Below, piece by piece: positions 44,161-52,387 of a stretch of 64,000 nt of DNA. The position numbers and the translations under genes were made by a program. The stretch lies in contig NZ_JBLZPK010000011.1 of NCBI RefSeq assembly GCF_049199905.1, forward strand, positions 194,572 to 258,571, written 5' to 3'. The stretch's first letter is position 1, and every line of letters starts with the position of its first letter. Below the pieces are notes generated by a model. It worked only from the letters and a program-made list of their open reading frames with translations, did no database searches and was not told the DNA's origin. The DNA comes from Shinella sp032095155 (GTDB lineage: Bacteria > Pseudomonadota > Alphaproteobacteria > Rhizobiales > Rhizobiaceae).

Positions 44161-45095
44161 GAAAAATCCCAGGCTGCCAGATGGCCGAAACCGGTGCGTG
44201 CCACCTTGCTCTGCAATTCGCGCCCAAGCGCCTGCTCGCATTGCAACAAGGCGGCCTGGAGCCGGTCGATGTCGATGCCGGTCGCGATGCCCTCGGCCTC
44301 GAAGAGATTGACGAGATCTTCCGTCGCCACATTGCCGGTATAGCCGCCGCCATAGCGGATCTGGGCGGGGTGGCCGCCGACGCCGCCGATCGCGCTGTCG
44401 AACCAGCGGCAGCCAGCCTCGAAGGCCGCCATGCAATTGGCGATGCCCGTGCCGCGCGTGTCGTGGAAATGGGCGATCGGCGTGACGTCGGGCACCTCGG
44501 CGAAGGCGCGGGCAAAGAGGCGGCGCACGCTGCCGGGCGTGCCGTGACCGGTCGTGTCGCAGATGGAGACATGGCGCACGCCGAGGTCGGAGAAGGCCTT
44601 CAGGTCGCCGATGACGGATGCCGGGTCAACCCGGCCTTCGAACGGGCAGCCGAGCGCCATGGAGATCACGCCGATCAGGCGGAACCCGCCGCCCGCCAGC
44701 GCGACCATCTCGGCAATGTTGCGCCATTGCTGCTCGCGCGTCGTGCGCAGGTTCTTCTCGGTGTGCGCCTGTGTCGCCGACACAAGCAGGCTTATCTCCT
44801 CCGGGCCGTGGCCGGCTTCACGATCTTCGATTGCGCGCCTAACGGCATGAAGGTTGGGGCAGGTCGCCTTGTAGGCCGTGCCTGGCCGGCGGCGGATGCC
44901 GGCGAGGACGCTGCTGGCATCGGCAAACACCGGTACATGGCGGGGGCTGCTGTAGCTCGTCGCTTCCACCCGCGGAAACCCGGCTTCGGAAATGGCGTCG
45001 ATCAGGGCGATCTTGGTTTGCGTGGAAAGGTCTGTCGTTTCGTGCTGCAAGCCGTCCCTTGCAAAGCACTCGCAGATCGTCAGCGCGTCCGACAT
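44157..45095 (-). CDS. HMG-CoA-lyase-like DRE-TIM metallolyase
   Basis: 312 residues, first gene of the minus operon. The DRE-TIM barrel is marked by ECFARDGLQHE (the catalytic Arg-Asp), SICDTTGHGTPGSV, and the metal-binding HFHDTRG. The usual Cys-containing loop GLGGCPYA of HMG-CoA lyase reads GVGGHPAQ here, so the Cys is replaced by His. HMG-CoA lyase splits a 3-hydroxy-3-methylacyl-CoA into acetyl-CoA and a ketoacid. The changed loop suggests a relaxed or different substrate, as in relatives acting on citramalyl-CoA-like compounds. Preceded by GGGAGGATCGAG as ribosome site. Confidence 0.85.
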   Translation of the reverse strand: MSDALTICECFARDGLQHETTDLSTQTKIALIDAISEAGFPRVEATSYSSPRHVPVFADASSVLAGIRRRPGTAYKATCPNLHAVRRAIEDREAGHGPEEISLLVSATQAHTEKNLRTTREQQWRNIAEMVALAGGGFRLIGVISMALGCPFEGRVDPASVIGDLKAFSDLGVRHVSICDTTGHGTPGSVRRLFARAFAEVPDVTPIAHFHDTRGTGIANCMAAFEAGCRWFDSAIGGVGGHPAQIRYGGGYTGNVATEDLVNLFEAEGIATGIDIDRLQAALLQCEQALGRELQSKVARTGFGHLAAWDFS

Positions 45096-45136
45096 CTCGA
45101 TCCTCCCGGTTTCCTTGGAGGTAGTGATGCGAAATT

Positions 45137-45155
45137 TAGTTCATATTGTCAACTA
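45137..45155. promoter_or_regulatory. MarR operator candidate O1, before the minus-strand operon
   Basis: TAGTTCATATTGTCAACTA, with TAGTT/AACTA ends. It lies 42 bases upstream of the HMG-CoA-lyase-like start. Its reverse complement matches 16 of 19 bases of the site at 45789. On the minus strand it contains TTGACA, a likely -35 box, so binding would block the promoter. Confidence 0.65.
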
Positions 45156-45174
45156 TTATTCTGTCGGTCCGTCT

Positions 45175-45741
45175 TCACTCCTCATCCAGTTCGCGCAGGT
45201 CCTCTTGAGAGGCGCGGGTTTTCAGGTCGTGGAAATAGTGCGCGCTGTTGCGTCCCACCCGTTGCAGGAGCTCGATCAAAATCTGTCGCTCGGCGTGGCT
45301 GAGGGTCGAGAGCATGTTCTCGTTGCGCTCGAAGGCGTCGGTCAGGACCGCTTCCGACAGATCGAGGCCCTCCGGGCTTAGTTTCAGGAGGATGCTGCGC
45401 CCGTCCTCGGGGTTGGCGGTCTTTAGGATGTAGCCGCGCTCGATCATCGACGAAACGGTCCGACTCATCTGGCTTTTCAGGAGTCCACTGTGCTTTGCGA
45501 GCTCCTGTAGCGGCACTTCGCCGAGATATTTGAGGACGGCCAGCGCGCGCCATTCTCGGGCGGTAATGCCGTATTTAGGCCGGATCGAGAGGGCCGCGAT
45601 GCGGGTGGACAGCCCGGCCAGCCGCTGCAGTTCGAAGGAGAACAGGTCCCGTATGTCCGGCTCGTTCTTCTGGGGCGCGAGGTGCCTACGAAAGAAATTG
45701 CCGTCGGAGCGATCGGTGAGATGTTCGACTTTCTTATTCAA
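45175..45741 (-). CDS. MarR-family transcriptional regulator
   Basis: 188 residues from TTG 45741, with GGAG about eight bases upstream. The winged helix is clear: RPKYGITAREWRALAVLKYL, EVPLQELAKHSGLLKSQMS, RTVSSMIERGYILK and the wing ANPEDGRSILLKLSPEG. It lies between two divergent catabolic operons, and three related palindromic sites flank it on both sides. Typical MarR proteins repress until a small aromatic or CoA-type metabolite binds. The N-terminal 30 residues are an extension beyond the usual length. Confidence 0.9.
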   Translation of the reverse strand: MNKKVEHLTDRSDGNFFRRHLAPQKNEPDIRDLFSFELQRLAGLSTRIAALSIRPKYGITAREWRALAVLKYLGEVPLQELAKHSGLLKSQMSRTVSSMIERGYILKTANPEDGRSILLKLSPEGLDLSEAVLTDAFERNENMLSTLSHAERQILIELLQRVGRNSAHYFHDLKTRASQEDLRELDEE

Positions 45742-45788
45742 ATGGTTGCTCCAAGCTGTTCAGCGTGGGGATTCCACGCGCAGAAATT

Positions 45789-45807
45789 TAGTTGACAAGG
45801 TGAACAA
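45789..45807. promoter_or_regulatory. MarR operator candidate O2, before the ABC operon
   Basis: TAGTTGACAAGGTGAACAA matches the reverse complement of O1 (45137-45155) at 16 of 19 positions. It contains TTGACA on the plus strand. Its centre is 21 bases, two helical turns, from that of O3. Confidence 0.65.
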
Positions 45808-45809
45808 TA

Positions 45810-45828
45810 TAGTTCATTCCATTAACTA
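45810..45828. promoter_or_regulatory. MarR operator candidate O3, before the ABC operon
   Basis: TAGTTCATTCCATTAACTA has the same TAGTTCAT start and AACTA end as O1 (14 of 19 positions). It lies just downstream of O2 and 89 bases before the binding-protein ATG. Confidence 0.6.
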
Positions 45829-45917
45829 GATTGGCACGCAGGGAGCGGAATGTCGATCATGCATTCGGGCTGTGGAGGATGGCTCCAGCCGAGCATCACC
45901 TGAGGAGGAACTTGGTA

Positions 45918-46961
45918 ATGGCATCGTGTAATCGCGCATTCTTGACCATCGCCGCGACAGCGGGCGTGCTCTCCTTCACTGGCGCCGCTGCGGCGCAGGA
46001 TGTCCTCACCGTCGCCGGCTTTGGCGGCAACCTTCAGACGGACCTACGCAAGACGATCTGGCAGCCAGCAGCCGATGCTGCAGGCATTGAATTGCGCGAG
46101 GAAACGCATGACGGGCTCGCCGCCGTGCGAGTCCAGGTCCAGTCCGGCTCCCCGACCTGGGATGTGGTGCATCTCGGGGCGGACGAATGCGCGGTCGGCG
46201 GCAAGGAGGGGCTTTTCGAGCCGCTCGACTACAACGCGATCAGCACGAAGGGTTTTGATGCGCGCGGCTATGGCGAACATTGGATCGCGACCAACACCTA
46301 TTCCGTCGTTCTGGCCTGGCGCACCGATGTCTACAAGGACAAGGCGCCGGCAAGCTGGCAGGATTTCTGGAATGTGGAGGCCTTTCCCGGCCGTCGCGCC
46401 CTCAGCACCTACCCGCAGGAAATGATGGAAATCGCGCTCATCGCTGATGGCATCGACAAGGACAAGCTCTATCCGCTCGACACCGAGCGTGCGCTCGCGG
46501 CCCTCGAGAAGATCAAAGCCAATGTCGGCGTCTGGTGGTCGTCCGGAGCGCAATCCGCCCAGCTCCTCAAGGATGGCGAAGTCGATATGATGGCGATCTG
46601 GGGCAGCCGCGTGGCGTCAGTGATCGCGGACGGCGCGCCCGTCAAGTTCACCTACCAGGATGCGATCCTCGGCTACGGCTGCCTGGCCATCCTCAAGGGC
46701 GCGCCGCACGCGGCGAGAGCTCACAAGTTCATCGCCGGCGTTGTGTCGCCTGAGGTTCAGGCGCGCATTCCGGAAATGATGCCCTATTACGGTCCGACCA
46801 ACAGCCTGGCCTTCGAGGTGAAGGCGTTCTCGCCGGAGGTGCTGGCGCAATCCAACATGTCGCCGGAAAACGTCAAGAAGCAGACCTTCCTCGACGCAAA
46901 CTGGTGGCGCGACAACAACGAGCTGGTTCGCGAGGACTACAGCCTCCTGATGTCGAACTGA
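45918..46961 (+). CDS. Periplasmic binding protein of a polyamine-type ABC importer (PotD-like)
   Basis: 347 residues from ATG 45918, with GAGGAGG upstream. A signal peptide ends near GAAAAQ. The mature protein has the type 2 fold of SBP_bac_8/PotD: LTVAGFGGNLQTDLRKTIW, GSPTWDVVHLGADE, YGEHWIATNTYSVVLAWRTD, and NVGVWWSSGAQSAQLLKDGE in the hinge and ligand region. Relatives bind putrescine, spermidine or opines. Operon partners are a complete importer, an aminotransferase and an acetylpolyamine-deacetylase-like enzyme, so an amine is a good guess for the ligand. Confidence 0.9.
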   Translation: MASCNRAFLTIAATAGVLSFTGAAAAQDVLTVAGFGGNLQTDLRKTIWQPAADAAGIELREETHDGLAAVRVQVQSGSPTWDVVHLGADECAVGGKEGLFEPLDYNAISTKGFDARGYGEHWIATNTYSVVLAWRTDVYKDKAPASWQDFWNVEAFPGRRALSTYPQEMMEIALIADGIDKDKLYPLDTERALAALEKIKANVGVWWSSGAQSAQLLKDGEVDMMAIWGSRVASVIADGAPVKFTYQDAILGYGCLAILKGAPHAARAHKFIAGVVSPEVQARIPEMMPYYGPTNSLAFEVKAFSPEVLAQSNMSPENVKKQTFLDANWWRDNNELVREDYSLLMSN

Positions 46962-46983
46962 TCGAACGAGCCGGGAGGACAGG

Positions 46984-48051
46984 ATGCGCTCGGGCAGAGT
47001 CAACCTTCGCGAGGTCCACAAGGCCTATGGCAGCTTCAGGGCGCTCGACGGCGTCTCCCTGGATATCAAGGCGGGGGAGTTCCTGACGCTTCTCGGTCCT
47101 TCCGGCTCGGGAAAGACCACGCTTCTCAACGTCATCGCCGGCTTCGAGCGGCCCGATCTCGGCAGCTTGCTGGTCGATGACGTCGAGTTCATCACGCGTC
47201 CGCCGCACAAGCGCGACCTTGGCATGGTGTTCCAGAACTATGCCCTGTTCCCGCATATGGACGTCTTCTCGAACGTCGCCTATCCGCTGAAGCTGCGAAA
47301 GGTGGACAGGGCCTCCATTCGCAAGAGGGTGATGGACGCGCTCGAGATAGTCCACATGCAGCACCTTGCCGACCGGCGGATCACCGCGCTGTCGGGCGGC
47401 CAGCGACAGCGTGTGGCGCTGGCGCGCGCCGTCGTCTTCGAACCACGCCTGCTGCTGATGGACGAGCCGCTCTCCGCACTCGACAAGAATCTGCGCGAGC
47501 ACATGCAGATCGAACTCAAGCGGCTGCACAAGAAGCTCGGTATGACGACGATCTATGTCACGCACGACCAGCAGGAAGCCCTGACAATGTCAGACCGCAT
47601 CGCGGTTCTCGACAAGGGAAGGATCATCCAGCTCGACGTTCCCGCGACGGTGTACGATCGCCCGAACTGCAAGTTCGTCGCCGGCTTCATGGGTGAGACC
47701 CGCTTCCTGCCCGTGGAGCGCCGCGATCAGTCCTATGTGCTCGATGGACGGCCGCTCCGGCTTGCCGATACAAGGGCCGTCACATCGACGGGTGAGGCCT
47801 GGCTCATGGTCCGCCCGGAGCGGCTGCGCTGGCAGGGCGATGCCGACCGCGACAACCGCATCGAGGGCAGGGTGCTTGATGTCGTCTATCGGGGAGACTG
47901 CAACCAGGTGTCCGTCTCGCTGCCCGGCGGGCACGAGGTCGCAATCCGCCACGCAGGGGCGGAACAGCAACCCTTGCCGCAGCCTGGCGATACTCTTGCC
48001 CTGTGGCTGCGGGCGGACGCGAGCCTCGTCATCGGGAGCGCCGCGCCATGA
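46984..48051 (+). CDS. ATP-binding protein of a polyamine-type ABC importer (PotA-like)
   Basis: 355 residues from ATG 46984, with GGGAGG upstream. Walker A is GPSGSGKTT, the Q-loop GMVFQNYALFPH, the signature LSGGQRQRVALARAV, Walker B LLLMDEPLSALDK and the switch His is in VTHDQQEA. A C-terminal TOBE domain (about residues 275-350) has GRVLDVVYRGDCNQV. All catalytic residues are intact. Coupled by ATGA overlap with the first permease. Confidence 0.93.
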   Translation: MRSGRVNLREVHKAYGSFRALDGVSLDIKAGEFLTLLGPSGSGKTTLLNVIAGFERPDLGSLLVDDVEFITRPPHKRDLGMVFQNYALFPHMDVFSNVAYPLKLRKVDRASIRKRVMDALEIVHMQHLADRRITALSGGQRQRVALARAVVFEPRLLLMDEPLSALDKNLREHMQIELKRLHKKLGMTTIYVTHDQQEALTMSDRIAVLDKGRIIQLDVPATVYDRPNCKFVAGFMGETRFLPVERRDQSYVLDGRPLRLADTRAVTSTGEAWLMVRPERLRWQGDADRDNRIEGRVLDVVYRGDCNQVSVSLPGGHEVAIRHAGAEQQPLPQPGDTLALWLRADASLVIGSAAP

Positions 48052-48950
48052 CGCTTGCCATCGATGGAGCGCCCGGCATGCCGCTAAATCGTGCCATGCT
48101 CAAAAGCGCAAGGCGCCGGGAGCAGCGTATATTCAGCGGGCTTGCCCTGCCGGCGCTGGTGCTCGTCACCTGCATTCTTCTCATTCCTTTCGCATGGCTT
48201 GCCTGGCTTTCCTTGTTCGACGCGGCCGGCGATCTCACAACCCAGAACTATGCCCGGCTGTTGCGGCCCGCCTATGTCGGCAGCTTCCTCACCACCTTCA
48301 AGGTCTCCGGCCTGGTGACGGCGCTATGCGTGGTGCTCGGCTATCCGGTCGCCTATCTCCTGTCGCAGCTTCCCGCGCGCGCCGCGCAGATCCTCCTGGT
48401 GTTCGTCATCCTGCCGTTCTGGACGTCGGTGCTGGTGCGCACCTATGCCTGGCTGGTCCTCCTGCAGCGCAACGGCGTCATCAACGATTGGCTGCTTTCG
48501 GCCGGCGTGGTCGATGAGCCGCTTGCGCTGGTACACAATCTGACGGGCACGATCATCGGCATGGTGCATGTCATGCTGCCCTTCCTGATCCTGCCGCTCT
48601 ATGCGTCCATGAAGGCGATCGATCCGGTGCTCCTGCGCGCGGCGGCCAATTGCGGCGCCTCGCCGAGCCAGGCGTTCCGACAGGTCTTCCTGCCGTTGTC
48701 GATGCCGGGCCTTGCTTCGGGCAGCGCGCTGACCTTCGTGCTTTGCCTCGGTTTCTACCTGACGCCGGCGCTTCTGGGCGGCGGACGTGTCGCCATGTGG
48801 TCTACGCAGATCGCCGATGCCGTCTCGAAATTCTCCAACTGGGGCGCGGCGAGCGCCCTCAGCGTGGCGCTTCTTGTGGTGACGGCCGTCGTTCTATGGG
48901 GCGTTCGCAGACTGACCGACGCTTTGAGCTTTTCCGCGGGGAAAATGTGA
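48048..48950 (+). CDS. Permease 1 of a polyamine-type ABC importer (PotB-like)
   Basis: 300 residues from ATG 48048. About six hydrophobic helices, with PALVLVTCILLIPFAWLAWL first. The EAA loop reads LLRAAANCGASPSQAFRQVF, then LPLSMPGLASGSALTFVLCL. Forms a heterodimer with the next gene. Start and stop overlap both neighbours. Confidence 0.92.
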   Translation: MTLAIDGAPGMPLNRAMLKSARRREQRIFSGLALPALVLVTCILLIPFAWLAWLSLFDAAGDLTTQNYARLLRPAYVGSFLTTFKVSGLVTALCVVLGYPVAYLLSQLPARAAQILLVFVILPFWTSVLVRTYAWLVLLQRNGVINDWLLSAGVVDEPLALVHNLTGTIIGMVHVMLPFLILPLYASMKAIDPVLLRAAANCGASPSQAFRQVFLPLSMPGLASGSALTFVLCLGFYLTPALLGGGRVAMWSTQIADAVSKFSNWGAASALSVALLVVTAVVLWGVRRLTDALSFSAGKM

Positions 48951-49759
48951 TGCTGAACACGCCCGCCACCTCCACCCAGATCACCCATGGCCAGCGCCTC
49001 TGGCTCTATGCAACGGTTGCGCTCGTCATGGCCTTCTTGGTCATCCCCTGCATCCTCGTGATTCCCATGTCCTTCTCGGACTCGCAGTATCTCGAGTTTC
49101 CGCCACGCAGCCTCAGCCTGCGCTGGTACGAAGCCTTCTTCACATCACCGGAATGGATCCAGTCCGCCGTGGTCTCGCTCAAGGTTGCAGGCTTCACAAC
49201 GGTGCTGGCCACCGTGCTCGGCACGCTGGCCTCCCACGGGCTCTATAAGGCGACCAGCCTCTTCACGCCGCTCACACGCGGCCTGCTGATGCTGCCGATG
49301 ATGATCCCGCTGATCTTCGTCGCCATAGGCGTGTTCTTTGTCTACGCCCGCTTCGGGCTCAACAACACCATCACCGGCCTCGTTCTGGCGCACACCACCC
49401 TCGCCATCCCGTTCGTCATGATCGCCGTCGGCAACGGGCTGAAGAGCTTCGACCCTAATCTCGAACGCGCGGCCCGCAGCCTCGGGGCCTCGCCGGTGAC
49501 GGCCTTTCTCACCGTCACGCTGCCGCAGATCCGCATCTCGGTCTTCTCCGGCATGCTCTTCGCCTTTGTCACGTCCTTCGACGAGGTCGTCGTGTCGCTG
49601 TTTGTGTCGAGCGGCGCGAACTCCACGTTGACCAAGCGCATGTTCGCCAACATCCGCGACCAGGTCGATCCGACCGTCGCCGCCATCTCATCGATGCTGG
49701 TGGCGCTGTCGATCATCGTCCTGATCGCTGCCCAGTTCATGAAGCGCAAGGACGTCTGA
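48950..49759 (+). CDS. Permease 2 of a polyamine-type ABC importer (PotC-like)
   Basis: 269 residues from ATG 48950, which overlaps the stop of permease 1 (TGATG). About six helices; LVIPCILVIPMSFSDSQYLE and RSLSLRWYEAFF are typical of PotC. The EAA loop is LERAARSLGASPVTAFLTV followed by LPQIRISVFSGMLFAF. Completes the transporter with the genes upstream. Confidence 0.92.
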   Translation: MLNTPATSTQITHGQRLWLYATVALVMAFLVIPCILVIPMSFSDSQYLEFPPRSLSLRWYEAFFTSPEWIQSAVVSLKVAGFTTVLATVLGTLASHGLYKATSLFTPLTRGLLMLPMMIPLIFVAIGVFFVYARFGLNNTITGLVLAHTTLAIPFVMIAVGNGLKSFDPNLERAARSLGASPVTAFLTVTLPQIRISVFSGMLFAFVTSFDEVVVSLFVSSGANSTLTKRMFANIRDQVDPTVAAISSMLVALSIIVLIAAQFMKRKDV

Positions 49760-49800
49760 CGCCCATTCGATGCGCCCGCATCATATTTCAGGAGGAAACC

Positions 49801-51183
49801 ATGTACAATTCGCTGCGCATGCGCGACATCGCATCCCAGATTCATCCGCAGACCAATCTTGCCGCCCACGAGACCGTCGGGCCGACAATCATGGCCCGCG
49901 GCGAAGGCGCCTATGTCTATGACGACGACGGCAAGCAATATATCGAGGGTATGTCCGGCCTCTGGTGCGCGGCGCTCGGCATGAGCGAGAAGCGGCTGGT
50001 CGATGCGGCGACGCGCCAGCTCAACACATTGCCCTACTACCAGAACTTTGCCCACCGCGCGACGGAGCCGGCGATCGAGCTTTCGGAGCGCCTCCTGAAG
50101 ATCGCGCCGGTTTCGATGTCCAAGGTGCTCTTCCAGAGCTCCGGCTCGGAGGCGAACGACACCGCCGTCAAGCTCGCCTGGTACTATTTCCACGCCCAAG
50201 GCAAGCCGGAAAAGAAGAAGATCATCGCGCGCAACCGCGGCTATCACGGAACCTCGATTGGGTCGGCCAGCATTACCGGTCTGCCACACTTGCACCGCGA
50301 GTTCAATCTCCCCCTGCCGGGCTTTCTCCATGTCACATGCCCTCATTTCTATCGCGAGGGCCGGCCGGAGGAGACGGAGGAGGACTTCGCCACGCGTCTT
50401 GCGGAGGAACTGGATGCGCTGATCCTGGCGGAGGGGCCGGAGACGGTTGCGGCCTTCTTCGCCGAACCGGCTATGGGGACGGGCGGCGTTGTCATCCCAC
50501 CGAAAACCTATTTCGAGAAGATCCAGAAGGTTCTGAAGAAACATGACGTCCTCTTGGTCGCCGACGAGGTCATCACTGGCTTCGGGCGCACCGGCGCCTG
50601 GTGGGGAAGCCAGACCTTCGGGCTGGAGCCGGACATGATTACCTGCGCGAAGGCGCTGACCGCCGCCTATATGCCGCTCTCCGCTGTGCTGCTTTCCGAA
50701 AGGCTTTACGCCGGCATGAAGGCGCAAAGCGAAAAGATCGGCGTCTTTGGCCATGGTTACACCTACGGCGCACATCCCGTTGCATGCGCCGTCGGCGTCG
50801 AGGCGCTGAGGATCTACGAGGAGGATGGCATCATCGACGGTGTCGCGGCGCTCGGCGAGCGCATGGCCGAGCGTATGACGCCGCTTGCCGAGCATCCGCT
50901 CGTCGGCGAGGTGCGCGGCGTCGGCCTGATGTGGGGCGTCGAGATCGTCCGCGACAAGCAGACGCGCGAAGCCTTTCCTGCCGAGATGCAGTTCGGGATC
51001 GGCATTCAGAACCGCGCCTTCGAGAACGGACTGGTCTGCCGTTCGCTCGGCACGGCGATCGCTTTCGCGCCGCCGCTCATCAGCACGCCAGAGCAGATCG
51101 ATGCGGTCGTCTCGCGGTTCCGCGACGCTCTCGACAGGTCGCTCGACGCCTACCTCGCCGACGGCGGCCGGCTCGGCGACTGA
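49801..51183 (+). CDS. Class III aminotransferase (omega-amino-acid/polyamine type)
   Basis: 460 residues from ATG 49801, with AGGAGG just upstream. PLP-dependent fold type I: SSGSEANDTAVKLAWYYF binds phosphate, VADEVITGFGRTG carries the Asp for the pyridine nitrogen, and Lys284 in CAKALTAAYMPLSA forms the Schiff base. Relatives are omega-amino-acid:pyruvate or putrescine:pyruvate aminotransferases such as SpuC. It would turn a terminal amine into an aldehyde for the aldehyde dehydrogenase in the divergent operon. It follows permease 2 by 41 bases. Confidence 0.92.
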   Translation: MYNSLRMRDIASQIHPQTNLAAHETVGPTIMARGEGAYVYDDDGKQYIEGMSGLWCAALGMSEKRLVDAATRQLNTLPYYQNFAHRATEPAIELSERLLKIAPVSMSKVLFQSSGSEANDTAVKLAWYYFHAQGKPEKKKIIARNRGYHGTSIGSASITGLPHLHREFNLPLPGFLHVTCPHFYREGRPEETEEDFATRLAEELDALILAEGPETVAAFFAEPAMGTGGVVIPPKTYFEKIQKVLKKHDVLLVADEVITGFGRTGAWWGSQTFGLEPDMITCAKALTAAYMPLSAVLLSERLYAGMKAQSEKIGVFGHGYTYGAHPVACAVGVEALRIYEEDGIIDGVAALGERMAERMTPLAEHPLVGEVRGVGLMWGVEIVRDKQTREAFPAEMQFGIGIQNRAFENGLVCRSLGTAIAFAPPLISTPEQIDAVVSRFRDALDRSLDAYLADGGRLGD

Positions 51184-51195
51184 AAGGAGGCCGTC

Positions 51196-52221
51196 GTGCT
51201 GGCGATCTATGACGAACGGCAGGCGCTACACCGGCCCCTGACGCGCATTGCGGGCGGCGTGCTGCAACCCAATCTCGAGGTGCCCGAACGCATAGTGCTG
51301 CTGCGGCAGGGGTTGGCGCTGGCGGGTGTCGATGTCGTCGCGCCCGCCGCCGACGATACCAGCCTGATCCGTGCGATGCATGAACCCGGCTACCTTGATT
51401 TCCTCGAGAACGGCTTTGCCGCCTGGCGCGCCATCCCGGGCAATGGCCCGGAGCTTCGGTCGAGCGTCCACCCGAACGTCTATATGAGCCGGCGTCCCGA
51501 CGATCTTCTCGGCCGTGCCGGCTTTTATCAGGCCGATGCCGGCTGCGTTCTGGTGGAAGGAACCTGGCAGGCCGCACGGGCGAGCGCGCTGACCGCGCTT
51601 GATGCCGCGGCGCGCGTGCTTGACGGCGAAGGCATGGTCTACGCCTTGTGCCGGCCGCCCGGCCACCATGCCTATCGCGATAAGGCCGGTGGCTTCTGCT
51701 ACCTGAACAATTCCGCCCTTGCCGCCGAGCAGGCGGTCCTGGCGGGGCGGCGCGTCGCAATCCTCGACATCGATGTGCACCACGGCAACGGGACGCAGAC
51801 GATGTTCTACGATCGCGGTGACGTGCTGACGCTGTCGGTGCATGGAGACCCTGCATGGCTCTACCCCTATTACGCGGGCTACGCCGATGAATGTGGGGTC
51901 GGCGCAGGAACTGGAAAGAACCGCAATTTTCCTCTTCCGCTCGGCAGCGACGGCGCGGTCTACCTGGCGGCAGTGCGGGCAGCATGTGACGAAGTCCGAC
52001 AGTTCGGCGCCGACTACTTGGTCCTGGCCCTAGGCCTTGACGCGTCCCTGAACGATCCCTTCGCCTGCATGAGGGTGAACGACGAGGACTTTGCCCGCAT
52101 AGCAAAGATTATCGCAGAGGTGCGGGTCCCGACCGTAATCGTCCAGGAAGGGGGGTATGTTTCACCGCACCTCGCCGCTACGCTCGCGGCCTTCATCTCT
52201 GCCTTTTCTCAGTCAGGGTAA
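51196..52221 (+). CDS. Histone-deacetylase-family protein (acetylpolyamine amidohydrolase-like)
   Basis: 341 residues from GTG 51196, with AAAGGAGG at 51183-51190. The zinc-deacetylase core is present: CRPPGHHAYRDKAGGFCYLN with the active-site His pair, DIDVHHGNGTQTMFYD with the metal Asp and His, and a late LVLALGLDASLNDP segment. The family includes ApaH-type enzymes that remove acetyl from polyamines. Last gene of the importer operon, so it may deacetylate an imported acetylated amine. Usual size. Confidence 0.88.
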   Translation: MLAIYDERQALHRPLTRIAGGVLQPNLEVPERIVLLRQGLALAGVDVVAPAADDTSLIRAMHEPGYLDFLENGFAAWRAIPGNGPELRSSVHPNVYMSRRPDDLLGRAGFYQADAGCVLVEGTWQAARASALTALDAAARVLDGEGMVYALCRPPGHHAYRDKAGGFCYLNNSALAAEQAVLAGRRVAILDIDVHHGNGTQTMFYDRGDVLTLSVHGDPAWLYPYYAGYADECGVGAGTGKNRNFPLPLGSDGAVYLAAVRAACDEVRQFGADYLVLALGLDASLNDPFACMRVNDEDFARIAKIIAEVRVPTVIVQEGGYVSPHLAATLAAFISAFSQSG

Positions 52222-52279
52222 AAGCGGGTTTCATTGGCTATTATGCGCCCGTTCATAAAACAGCATGAATGGTAAGTAA

Positions 52280-52307
52280 ACGGATCAATTAAGGCGATAT
52301 GATCCGT
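52280..52307. repeat. Inverted repeat upstream of hipBA
   Basis: ACGGATCA (52280-52287) and TGATCCGT (52300-52307) are perfect 8-bp arms around 12 bases. It lies about 80-110 bases before hipB. It may be a second regulator site or the terminator hairpin of the operon upstream. Confidence 0.45.
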
Positions 52308-52329
52308 ATTCATATCTTTCTGTTGACTG

Positions 52330-52348
52330 ATCTCAAAATGTTTGAGAT
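52330..52348. promoter_or_regulatory. Candidate HipB operator over the hipBA promoter
   Basis: Perfect 19-bp inverted repeat ATCTCAAAATGTTTGAGAT (8-bp arms, ATG spacer), starting two bases after a TTGACT -35-like hexamer at 52323-52328. It covers the promoter spacer and would block RNA polymerase. HipB proteins autoregulate in this way; the site differs from the TATCC-type operator of E. coli. Confidence 0.6.
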
Positions 52349-52387
52349 AGCTTGCCCTGCTCCACGGAGAAATTTCGGGTAGATAGG

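Noticed and set aside
49342..50895. 517-codon minus-strand frame opposite permease 2 and the aminotransferase
   Set aside because: No recognisable domain and complete overlap with two well-supported genes; GC-rich shadow.
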